DNA of 64,000 nucleotides, from positions 1-64,000 of the forward strand of contig JAULBX010002225.1 in assembly GCA_032358255.1 (NCBI GenBank), read 5' to 3'. Source of the DNA: Heterotrichella gracilis. Lineage: Eukaryota; Sar; Xanthophyceae; Tribonematales; Xanthonemataceae. Below, in pieces: positions 1 through 10,544 of this stretch. Below the pieces are notes generated by a model that had not been told where the DNA came from, searched no databases, and was given only the letters and a program-made list of their open reading frames with translations. The translations under genes were made by a program, and so were the position numbers. Every line of letters begins with the position of its first letter. Position 1 is the stretch's first letter.

Positions 1-145
1 CTCAAGTCGCGTGGGATCAATAGATGGTTCAAACAGTGCCAGGAAAGAGCTGCGTGGCGCCGCATGTGCAAGACTGAGTGCTAATCTGGCTATCTTGCTG
101 GAATGCATGTAACTAACTAACTAACTGTAACTAACTAACTAAATT
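1..145 (+). repeat. SINE-like dispersed repeat, 5' end cut by window edge
   Basis: The first ~125 bases match, in reverse orientation, 62018-62150, differing at only scattered positions. The element ends in a tetranucleotide tail of AACT units (about 106-140), as short retroposons often do. GGTTCAAAC near base 26 resembles a polymerase III B box, but no A box is visible because the left end is outside the window. Shorter pieces of the same 3' end lie near 34478, 41993 and 54355. SINE identity is inference from the tail and dispersion. Confidence 0.5.
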
Positions 146-700
146 AGATGGTTGGATCTCATCTGACCTTCCTGTATTGAGTACCGCCGGCACAGCTGCA
201 AGTGGTGAAATAGAATAGATGCATGTTATGTGCTTTCCTTTTCATTCAGATTTCGAGTTAGCATTGCTTGACTTGTCTCACCAAGCTAACAAGTGCATGT
301 TGGTCCCAACCTCCCAGTGTGGCAGAAGCTGAAATGCAGCTGCTTCATGCACCAGTGCAGGATCTCAATTGCTTACAGCATACACTTGTCGTCGCCAGAC
401 TGCTTCCCAAGAATAGTAGATGTATGCAAGTAATTAATTGATGTAACGAGGTGACTTCTTCCAACAACACATCCAAGCAGTCTAATGAGCCTGGGTTGGC
501 TCACTCTTTACCGTCTCCAAATCCCTGTAAAATTTCTTAGTTAATTTAAAAACTACTTCCAGAACCGAACATAACACACACCGATACACGCACACACCAA
601 TGCATACGATGGTGCTGTTGCAGCACATGCGGCTGACTGCTGAGGACATCCAAACAACGACGACTCACCTCAAGAGCGGGTATGGCAGGGGCGACGCGCG
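146..700. other. Spacer with no recognised gene
   Basis: No open frame here shows codon bias, family motifs or paired splice sites. It is the 3' flank of the minus-strand gene that ends at 701. Confidence 0.4.
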
Positions 701-3008
701 TCAGTCGAACCAGTCCCCTGCGTGGTTGGCACGCAGCAAGCCCAGCAGGGCACGCAGCGCCAGCACAGCCCTCCCCACCTGCTCCATCATCTCCTTCTCC
801 CCTTGGCGCACATCCAGGAGATTGAGGGCTGGGGTGAGCGGCTGGAAGGCCACCATACCCACGTTGGCCAGCGCACCAATCCTGCACAGGGCTGTTTTCA
901 GTGACTTCTCTAAACCCTAAACCCTAAAATCCGCACCAATCCTGCACAGGGCTGGGGTCAGTGACTTCCCAAAACCCTAAGCCCCAAAATCCCGCACCAA
1001 TCCTGCACAGGCTGGAGTCAGTGACGTCCATCGTGGTATAAACGAAACAGTTTATACACGATGTCAAGGGTAATGAGATAATAATAGGACAATTGTTACT
1101 AAATTACCCTTCACGATGTATTTAGCTACCACACGGCGTATCTACGTGGGTGCACAATGGTGCATCTAACCAGTTGTACTTTTATACCTCTGGCCATGGT
1201 AGCAGTGATAAGGCAAACCTGCTTGGATTAATAAAGACATCTGGCAGCTAAATGACGGCAATGCGATCCACTAAGCCAGCAAGCAAGTATCGTAAGACAA
1301 TTGAGGCAGATGTGCATGCCAGGCATATCCCTGCACTTACATTATCAGTGGATACACTTATGTTTGCTCGTCAAGGTTGCCTACATGAAACCACTGTTCC
1401 ACTGTCCGCCGATACAGTTGTGACCTCCCAGCAATCAAAGCAACCCAGACCCTGAATTTGACAATATGTGGTATTATAAAGGTAGACCTGCACAGGTAAC
1501 CAAGACCACAACCCACAATCCTTCATTTCAAACCAAGTGAAGATATATGGTCCAAAGACACACAACCTCTTATTATTATAATTGTTGATATTCTTACCTC
1601 ATATATGGTCCAAAGAACTCCAGCAACACTGCGGGCGCCAGCAAGCCTCGGCCTGTACTTGTTGTGCTTCAAGTAGTTGTAGTAGTAGCAAATGCCTTCC
1701 AACGTGGGTTCTGCTCCCCCTTGACTCACTTCCACGCTGCGCTCTACCAGGGCCATCAGCCTCGGCTTCTTCCCAACCTACAGAGGCATGGTTCACTAGC
1801 AGCAGCTACGATACAACCTACTTTCTGTACTACACTTGTGTGTGTTTCTTTCAGATGCTCTCTTGATATAAACACGTATATTACCCATCTCACATGACTC
1901 CCTGAGAGCTTCAGTGAGATTAAGCAAAAACAGTAATTTGTCTTCTTCTAATTTTCTATTTTTCAAATTTCTCAGAGAAAGTTTCTTTTGTTTTTTCTTC
2001 CTTCCCCCTTCTAACTCCCTGGGAACGTGAGTGAGGCTAGGAGGAGGTGCACACAGTGCTTGCCCTGTCCCACGCCTTGCGCCTACCTCAACCACCATCG
2101 ACGCAAGCACCCTTGACACCCGCCCTTGGCTGTCCATGGAATACTCCCTGGGGTAGTAGTCGAGGTCCACCCCAAACGTTTCCTCTAGCCAGGCGTCCAC
2201 CGGCATCCGCCTCTCCTCCTCACTGGCCACAAACTCAGCGGCGGTATGGCACAAAGACACCTGTGCAAAGGAGCCACGCGCAAGTCAACAGGACACCATG
2301 GTACAGCAGCAGTGGGTGTACGCAACCTTTTTTCTTCTTTTTCCCCCAAAGTGATGCTGGTACCCACTCCATTGAGGGACACATATGATGTGTTGAAGCA
2401 GTGACTAGGCTGTGCAGAGAGAGGCACTGTGGTTTGTGCTTTAGGGTTTTTCAGTTAAAAACCCTAAAACCCTTGACCCCACCCTAACCCCTAAACAGAC
2501 TAGCCTGTGAGGAGAGAGGCACAAGTGAAGCACACCCAACCGTGCCGCACGCTACGCTTTGGCAGCCTATCCTTACCGCAGCGGTGTAGTCTGCCTTGCT
2601 GGGATTCATCGCGGCCCCACAACCAACCCTCCAAAACACATCCTTGAACAGCCCAAAGGCGGGGTGGAGCAGGGCATCGGAGGGGCCTGCAGCACCACAC
2701 CAATGTGCTTGAGGACCAGACCCAGGAGAGGCATCAGTTGCACCAAGGTTTTGCACCACCGCTTACATCATGTGCACCAAGGTTTTGCGCCACCGCTTAC
2801 ATCATGTGCACCAAGGTTTTGCGCCACCGCTTACATTATGTGCACCAAGGTTTTGCGCCACCGCTTACCTTTGCCACACTCGAGGGCCTGTAGCACAGAG
2901 CCAGTGGCCCCACTGCTCCTGCCTGCAGGTCGGCAAAGTTGGTTGGCAGCCCATCAAGTGAGGGCACCACGCTGCGGGAGAAGCTGCCAAAGGATGCGCC
3001 ACCACTGC
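701..3008 (-). CDS. Unrecognised multi-exon protein gene (partial model)
   Basis: Five minus-strand blocks look like exons because they stay open between good splice sites: 2869-3008 (ends SSVAK), 2577-2686 (GLFKDVFWRVGCGAAMNPSK), 2087-2260 (WLEETFGVDLDYYPREYSMD), 1598-1777 (ICYYYNYLKHNKYRPRL) and 701-881 (ends LLRANHAGDWFD then stop). The 2577-2686, 2087-2260 and 1598-1777 blocks join in phase. The phase from 3008-2869 into 2686 and from 1598 into 881 does not fit, so at least one exon or border is missing. The helical, Leu-rich blocks could belong to a HEAT-like or other alpha-solenoid protein, but I recognise no family. The 5' end is not found; the block at 3205-3462 may or may not belong. 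Copies of the last exon's acceptor edge lie at about 928-966 and 984-1022. Confidence 0.5.
1029..1123. repeat. Nested inverted repeats (hairpin cluster)
   Basis: CATCGTGGTATAAAC and GTTTATACACGATG face each other over a six-base loop (1029-1063). AAGGGTAAT and ATTACCCTT pair across about 30 AT-rich bases just downstream, followed by another CACGATG. It could be a small MITE or a structured insert; no flanking target duplication was clear. Confidence 0.45.
2739..2870 (-). repeat. 34-bp minisatellite, four units, spanning a splice donor
   Basis: Four head-to-tail units of about 34 bases with few mismatches. On the minus strand each unit contains the GTAAGC donor that follows the exon ending at 2869, so the array is a tandem amplification of the first bases of that intron. 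Confidence 0.85.
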
Positions 3009-3204
3009 CTACGCCAGGAGAACCAGAAGACTTTTATTAAGAAAACAACGACCCAAAACAAACAGGCAAGCATGGTGCGGTGTATGAGCTGGTTATTGTT
3101 TGAACAGTTGGCAGCCCAAGCTGTTTTGTGCTGACTGCATAGATACGTTGCGTGGATGAGAGCCACACTGCTTAGACACCGCAGATGCTCTCTTAGGGAT
3201 GACT

Positions 3205-3462
3205 CTACCAGGCACCTTTCGTCGGCTTCAAATAGTTCACCAGCACGACAGGCAGCCCAGTAGTCAGGAAATCATCTTTTGGTACCAACTCAAAATCTTC
3301 GACACAACTGAACCTGTGCTTCCACAGGAGCATGAAGTCCTCATCGTCAAACTCCAAAAAGTGGTCTTCGGTCACAACCTGCCTGACAACCTCTTTCACT
3401 GCTGCCAGCTGTTCAGCACTCGGTTGGGCCTTACCGCTGCCCATGCTGTCGGCCAGCTGCAA
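3205..3462 (-). CDS. Short ORF with a SAM-like fold pattern; gene fragment or exon
   Basis: An 85-codon minus-strand frame with coding-like composition and an acidic FLEFDDEDFMLLWKHRF stretch followed by VPKDDFLTTGLPVVLVNYL and a stop. The spacing of hydrophobic residues and the TGLP..LVNYL end recall SAM-type helical domains, but this is a weak resemblance. The first Met (of MQLADS) may be internal: the frame continues upstream without a stop only briefly. It may be a terminal exon of an otherwise unseen gene, or the 5' part of the gene at 701-3008. Confidence 0.3.
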   Translation of the reverse strand: MQLADSMGSGKAQPSAEQLAAVKEVVRQVVTEDHFLEFDDEDFMLLWKHRFSCVEDFELVPKDDFLTTGLPVVLVNYLKPTKGAW

Positions 3463-4567
3463 AGGCTCCTGATAAGCGGCTAGATATACGAGCTGCCTGC
3501 TTCACACTAGGTATCACAGGTGATAATGGTATCCTTCTGCGCAGGCTCAAATGCCACTGGGTTCAAGAAGGCTAGAAAACCAAGCATGCATGCACACGGG
3601 CTACAAGATGCCGAATACAGAACGTAAACAGTAGTTCTAACTGCGCCCACGTACTATTTACTGCGCCCAGTGGCAAGCAGAGTAAGACAACTGAGATAGA
3701 ACGACTGCCTCAGCGTCAGAGAACCACGCACAGGCTGCCCTTTGACCGTCACCTTAATACCAGTCACCGAGATGTGTATGTTTAGCAGCTCACAAGGCAC
3801 CACTTCGTCACAGCAGGGTAACTAGAATATGGGGCTACGAGACCCATCGGGTGTGAGCCGGTGTGCTGTAAACGATATTGGTTCCGCAGCAGTTGTCATC
3901 AGCTATAGGTATGCATGCATGTGCATATGCATGAGTGGGGTGGTTCCGTAAGGGTTTAGCGGTGAACAGACCAGGTGGCGGAGATCGACACGCATGCAAC
4001 CTTTGGAACTTGACAACTATCAGCACAAAAGTTGTTGTCACCCCAACGACTGGCTTTCTTTTGGCTGTTTTTTGGGACGGGTTTACACAAACGTCTTTTT
4101 GACGTGATTCATGGTCATCCAATATCTTCATTACTTCCGATTACATGCCTTCTAATGTAATTTAAGCCAATAAATGAACCAGTGATGATGTGTAATTGCA
4201 ATCAAGTCAAAGCAACAAATACAATTGCTTAAAAGTAAACACAATTGACGTCCAGCGCGTGGCCATGGCGCCACGTCAAACCGCCTGCCACCTCGATCCC
4301 TGTACATCCGAAACAGCCACTGACATGGCCTACGCACACACCTGCTTTTAAGCGGGCGCAAAGGCGCCGTGACAGCAGCAATACACAAAGGCAAGCCTCC
4401 ACTGAAGTAGGTGCATCGGACTGCCCACCAACCCTGTCGTTCCTTGGATAGCACAGCTGCACACGACAGGCCTTCACTTTGTCCCGTGCTGTTTATGTGC
4501 TTTACTAATAGCAGGAGCGGGTGAAAGAAACAGTTTTTTCGGTACGGTGGCTGGAGGCTGGTTTGCC
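3463..4567. promoter_or_regulatory. Spacer upstream of NOC4; no motif identified
   Basis: No convincing coding frame. It separates minus-strand coding blocks from the plus-strand NOC4 gene, so it should hold the NOC4 promoter. I saw no clear TATA box or other named element close to the NOC4 start. Confidence 0.3.
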
Positions 4568-7500
4568 ATGGCGAAGGCTTTTGCAGTTGCCGAAGTGAGT
4601 CGACTGGGGGACGAGTTGCTTGCTGACATTTCAGGGAAGGCCAACAACGTCCCGTCGCTGGTTCGATGCGTCTCTACAGGGCAAGACCAGGTATGGTTAG
4701 TGGTTTCGCCTACCCGCACATCTATCGGAAGCTAGTGACGTTGCTGGTAGGCAAAATCGCAGACAAGCGGGGTGCTACCGCGAGTGCTGCTGCTGCTGGG
4801 GTGTTTGGAAAGCGCTGGGTAGGCCACTCTTGCCCACGCGATCCAACAGGTGCTCGAAAGCACCCCGCAATGCACCGTCTGCACCAGAAACGGTACGACT
4901 AGCCCGCATGCCCTTTGCTCTTTTCGCCCTGTTGGGTGTGCAGTGGGGGAAGTCGCGTTTCGTCTCCTTCAGCGGGTGACTACGGCGCGCGATCGTGGTG
5001 TGTGGGTCACCAGTCACCCGGTTTTGTGCACTCTCGTAAGGTGCCCTGCCTCCCTACCTGGTGCATGCCTCAGCAGCAAGTGTGGTTATGGCAGTGGCTT
5101 TTTTCCACCGCCTGTGCAACCGTCCTGTGTCATTGCTGTTACCAACCGCTTGGTTAAAGCACGGCACCCCAGGATCTGCACGAAGTCATGGGGTCGTGGT
5201 AACGCATGCATTGGAGGTGCATCCGTTGGCACACACGAAACGGCAGAAACCCGACCACTCATTGGCCCTGCACCCACACGCCAAGCAGACCCGGGAGTTT
5301 GTGACCATCGTATGCAGCGCCCTTTGATATGCGTGCACCGCATAACCTGGGTTGGGGCTGCGGTGCATTGCAAGCAGGCCGGCATCTCCCGCACGTGACA
5401 ATAGCCGCCAGTGCTTTACACTCAATGCGCGGATGCATATCTTTTATCCCTTGGCAAGTGCCCTGTGTGCGTGCTTGCAACCGTGTACTCGTCACATATG
5501 TAACCTGCTTGCTCGGTGGTGGCTGTGAGGGCGGTAGTTGAGTCCGTGCCATGCACGTTTTTTTCAGGCAAACCCAAGGGCCCACCCGGGTGCCGCTGTT
5601 TGTAGATCGGCAGGCTGAGTGTTTACGCGTTTTCAGGCCCTTTGTCTTTTTTCAGGACCGTCAGGCTTGTTGTAGCTTCCCACCCACCTGCTGTGCCCCA
5701 CCCCCCTCCACCCCCCCACCAACTTGTGCTAGCACACAATGCATGCGTGACTGCCTGGCCAAACCCTAAATCTTAAACCCTACACGGGTCTTCAAACCGT
5801 ACGTACATGGGTCGGACCCATGTAAGATGCGCTGCCAAAAACCCTAAACCTGAAACCCTAAAAACCTGCACGGGCCCGGTTCCTCCGCCCTGCCTCACAA
5901 AACCCTTAAACCCCGACGCAATCTTCCACACAACCAATCTTAAGATACAGAGAAGGACAAGCTCTGAGGTTTCCCAAATCTGTGAAACCCTTGTCTAATA
6001 CCCTACTTGCTTATCCCTCCCCTTCCTCCTCCCCCAGGAGTCTGTCATCTCAGCCATTCGCGGCCTCAAGCTGTACTTTGTTGAGGTCTTCGCCCAGGGC
6101 GACCTCCCCTTTAAGCCCGCAAAGGGAGAAAACCCCACCCAGGGGGAAACCAGCGACCAAGGTGGGGAAGGCACCCAGGGGGAGACCAACGGGGAGGGGG
6201 CAGCGGGGAGCGAAGACGGCGCGCACTCTGCCTACCGCCACTGGCTGGCCAAGCAGTATAACGCCTACCTTGCAAGGCTGCATGCCCTACTGGAGGAGCC
6301 CGCGGACCCTAAGAGCCAGGTGCGCACAGAAATCCTTCTCGAAAAAGCGCCAGGTGTGAACCACACCAAACCCTGCACCAAACCCTAGACTCCAAGCCGG
6401 TGGTTTAACCAACCGCTGGAAGATCCCAAGGAACAATGAGTGCGCTCATCCGCCTGTGCCAATGAAACCCTTGGCAAACCCTAACTTGAGGTGGCCGACA
6501 ACACGCGCTGCTGGCAGAAGCGCATCCACACACACACGGTACCCACACCCACAGAAAACCCCACAACCATAAATTCCCCCACCCTCTTTTATGCACTCGC
6601 AATTGGACACCTCCCCCTTCATTTACCAGGTGGCGGCACTGCACGCACTGCTGGAGGCGGCGCGTGGCGAGCGGCTGGGCCGGCTCAATAACGGGCTGTA
6701 TGCGCGCACAATCACATCGGTGCTGCGCTCGGTGAACGTGACTCCGGAAGTGGTGGCGGTGCTGGTGCGTCGTGTCCTAGACTAGGGTGTCCATGTGCAG
6801 TGCACGCTTAATACCATGTGATAAGGGTTTGCATTGTATATGTGGTAGGCTTAAACTGACTGCACACAGCTTTAACAACCGGATTACACCAACTGGCACT
6901 TCTACACCTGAGGGGTTAGCTTCACTGGGAGCTAAACCCTTGTTAGGGTTTGCACCGCCTGTTGCTGAATTTCCCCCCTTGCGCTGCAGGTGAGCAAGTA
7001 CCTCCCCTTTGCGGACGTGCGCTACTACACCTTGAAGGCCATCGCCAGGGAGAGTGCGCTGCACCAACGTGAAGGGGAGGGGGAGGGGAGGGCGCAAGGG
7101 GGGGCGGACAGCGACGACGAAGGGGAGGAAGGTAGGGTTTGAGGTTTGGGGTTGTGGCAAGGAGTGGTAGCGTGCATTTTCTGAGCGTTGTTTATACCCT
7201 GCTCAATCTGCCAGGCGACATAGTAATTCCAATCGCATGTACCATTGCATCCATTTGGGCTCATCCAATCACGCAACCACCCAAACATTTACCATCGGTA
7301 ATGGCTCCAGCCCCCACCCTATCCACCACACACGCACACCTCCACCCCCTGCAGGCACTGCCCCCTCCCCCTCTGGCCGCGCTTCAGCGGATGAGGTTGT
7401 GTGCAACATATATGACGTGCTGTCAAACGTCCCCCCTGCGCTGCCACCGACAGGCATGGCCTCGTGGTGTGGCGCGGCAGAGGTGAGATCCCTAAAACCC

Positions 7501-10500
7501 TCGACCCAACATCCTATACCCTATCTGCTGTCAAACATTCCCCTGTCTAATACCTAGACCCTATATGCTACCCCCTTCGCTGCTACCTATCCTTGGTGCC
7601 GAGACCCTAAATCCTACACCCTGAGCAAGGGTTTTGGCATGTTGGGATAGGGTTTATATAGGTTGTTATGGGCAGGGCCCCGGCACGTGATGTAACACCG
7701 TTATCCCTGTCTTAAAGCGGACATGTGGACCTGATTAGTCTTACTGATGCCCCCAATAGCTAGCCCCACCACTCCCGCCTCACCCCACCCTACTCCACTC
7801 CACACCCACCTGTACGTGACACCAACGCGCCTTGCCTCCCACCCCACATGGGTTGTATGGCTAACTTGCCCCATCCCCCACCCCAGTGCGCCTATTGAGG
7901 CACCCCACACAGACCAGCATGCACACTCCAACCCTTGTCCCCACCCACACACCCACTCAACACATCACCACCCATGCATACTCAACGCCCTTGTCCCTCC
8001 CCACCCACCCACCCACCACCCATTGCAGGTGGGACCCCTGGGGCCCGGAGGGGGGGACAACGAGGGGTCAAAAGCTAGGAAGAAACGCAGGCGCCTGGAA
8101 ACAGACCCCTCCACCGCCGCCGCCGCCACTGCCAAGTGGGCAAACCCTAGCACCCAGCGTAGGGTTTTCAGCCAAGCGTGGCTCAGCTTCCTGGCCATGA
8201 AGCTTCCGGAAGACATCTACCGGAGGTGCCTCCTGCACATGCACGAGGCGGTCATTCCCCACCTCACCAACCCGCTGCTGCTGGCCGATTTCCTCACCCA
8301 CTCGCTGGACCAGGGTACGCAGGAAACCCTAAACCCTGGTAGAAACCCTAAAACCCTAAACCCCACCTCACCAACCCGCTGCTGCTGGCTGATTTCTTCA
8401 CCCACTCACTGGACCAGGGTGCACAGGAAACCCTAAACCCCGTCAGAAATCTACGCCTGTCAGAAACCCTGAAACCGTATGAAAGGCCCTGTTAGGTGGT
8501 GGCTAACGCTACCCACCTGCCGCCATTGCGCCTGCACATGCCGCCGCACACCATAGCTAGCCTTCCTCTTGTCTTAAGAGTCACGAGATCTAATTTTGAA
8601 CCCAATTGTTGCCCGTTCCAGGTGGCCTGGTTGGCGAGCTTGCCCTCAACCTCCATCTTCATGCTGGTCAGGCCAAACAATAACCCCAAAAACCCTACTG
8701 TCACCGAAAACCAAAACCCTAGACCCTGACCAAAACTCTGACCGTCTTCGTACCTGCTTCCAGGTGGCCTGGTGGGGGTGCTTGCCCTCAATTCCATCTT
8801 CCTGCTGGTCACCCAGCATGGCCTTGAGTACCCAGACTTCTACCAGCGCCTGTACCAGCTCATGACGCCAGACATATTCAAGGTAGGGACATTGGAATGA
8901 GGGTTGGGTTTCTAAATCAGGGTTTCCATGTTAGGGTTCTACCAGCGCCTGTACCAGCTCATGACGCCAGGCATATGCAAGGTAACTATTCCCTATTGGA
9001 ATGGGGTTAGGGTTCTTTGTTGGGGTTGTTGTTTTACCAGCGCCTGTACCAGCCCGTGGTGTCAGACATTATCAAGGTAGGGCGTGTGAATGGGGTTTAG
9101 GGTTCCAAAGCTCGGGTTGCCATGCTAGGGTGTACGTGAGGGTGCATATGTTAGGATTCCCATGCTAGGCTCATAGTCGACGTGAGCGGTGTGGATGGAA
9201 CAATTTCTCTTGAGTAAGGAGGTTGCCCAACACGGGTCCCATCAGGGGTACACCCAGGATGTACGTGAGGGCTACCAACAACCTATGGCCTCCATCGGTG
9301 GTCAATATAACAATTAAATCGAGGCCCACTCATCATTCTCCTCCCCTTCCTCGCAGGCCAAGTACCGCGCGCAGTTCTTCCAGCTGGCAGACGTGTTCCT
9401 TGCATCCGGCATGGTGCCTGCATACACAGCTGCGGCATTCACTAAAAAGTTGGCAAGGCTGGCACTCACCGCACCCCCGGCAGGTGCGCAAATGAGAATC
9501 ACCCTTCACCCTGTATGTATGGACATCTATGAGTGCTGGCTTTATGTGGGGGCATGCCATGCGTCGCCTTCATAGGCGACCCCCTCCGCGCCCGTCCCCA
9601 TTAAGAGCAAACACAAAACCCATCAATACCTCCCCTTGCAACCCTCACCAAAGCGCCCCGCACAATGCTGAACCCTTCACCCAGCAATGCCCCACTCACC
9701 CACCGCTCCCCCTACAGGCGCCATGGTGTGCATCGCCTTCATCCACAACCTGCTGCGCCGCCACCCCTCATGCAATGTGCTGCTCAACCGGCACCCACCC
9801 CCCACCCCTGCCGCCGGCCCCACCCCCCACCAGCACGGCTCCGACCCCTATGAGCCAGACCACCCCGATCCAGCTGCTAGCCATGCCCTGGAGTCCAGCC
9901 TGTGGGAGCTTCAGGTGCTGAGGCACCACTACTGCCCACAGGTGAGGGCTTTTGCCAAAAAAAACAGCTGGGGATTTGGGCTAGGTTTCTGCGGGTTTGG
10001 GTAGGGGTTCGGCGAGGTTTTTCTGTACGTTGGGGAGGCTTTTTTTAAAGGTTTGTTGGTGCCATTATGTGGAGTCAAGCCTGTGGGAGCTTCAGGCGCT
10101 GAGGCACGACTACTGCCCACAGGTGAGGTGTTTTGGGGCCTGGGGTTGTGGCTAAGGTGCGAATACCATGTTTGGGTTCGTGCGATTCATTTCCTCCCCA
10201 CGCTCCTCTTCCCTGCGCCCCCCACTCCCACTCTCACTCCCACTAAGCTAGGCAGCACCCGCACCCCACCACCCACTCCACCCCCCCAACCCCCAGACCC
10301 CCCACTCCCCCTCCCCACCACCCAGGTGGCCACCCTAGCAGGCATCATGGAAAAGGACCTCACCGACCGCGCCAAGACAGCCGAGGTGGACCTCGCTCCC
10401 CTTGTGGCTTCATCCTATGCACACCTGGTGAGGGCGGAGCTGGTCCGGAGGCTGAAAAAGGTCCCCGTCGCATTTTACGCCACACCCCCTTCGGCGCTTT

Positions 10501-10544
10501 TCGACCCCTCTGGGGGGCCGGACTTCGGTGGGTGGAAGGTTTGA
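4568..10544 (+). CDS. NOC4: NOC4 nucleolar complex protein (CBF/Mak21 family)
   Basis: NOC4 works with NOP14 in the nucleolus in making the 40S ribosomal subunit. Ten exons: 4568-4690, 6038-6319, 6630-6764, 6990-7131, 7355-7482, 8029-8314, 8764-8882, 9357-9483, 9718-9941 and 10326-10544, 594 codons plus stop with all phases matching. The human protein is about 516 residues. Family blocks visible: FADVRYYTLK; QAWLSFLAMKLPEDIYRR; NPLLLADFLTHSLDQGG; TQHGLEYPDFYQRLYQLM; AAFTKKLARLALTAPP; AFIHNLLRRHPSCNVLLNR; ALESSLWELQVLRHHY. The CBF/Mak21 domain covers about residues 310-500. Two low-complexity inserts are seen: Gly/Glu/Thr-rich in exon 2 and Gly/Asp/Glu-rich at the end of exon 4. Intron 1 (1.35 kb) holds no exon I can support. 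The exon 3 donor (6764) was chosen by homology. Several introns contain degraded copies of neighbouring exon edges. Confidence 0.95.
8253..9100 (+). repeat. Exon-edge echo copies in NOC4 introns 6 and 7
   Basis: 8357-8420 repeats the end of exon 6 with its GT donor. 8622-8671 repeats the start of exon 7 with its acceptor, upstream of the real one. 8937-8982 and 9036-9081 repeat the last ~45 bases of exon 7 with its donor. All are direct repeats with a few mismatches each, separated by TTTAGGG/CCCTAAA-type sequence. Confidence 0.85.
10072..10127 (+). repeat. Echo of NOC4 exon 9 end
   Basis: About 55 bases repeat the 3' edge of exon 9 (about 9893-9947), including the CAG|GTGAGG donor, with a few mismatches. 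Confidence 0.85.

Noticed and set aside
905-945. Chromosome end (telomere)
   Set aside because: Only two or three heptamers, and similar runs occur throughout the window inside genes.
4691-6037. Additional NOC4 exons in the long first intron
   Set aside because: Several open frames exist, but exons 1 and 2 join directly in phase and match the family alignment without an insert.
7747-8436. 229-codon plus-strand ORF as a separate gene
   Set aside because: It is NOC4 exon 6 with read-through into both introns.
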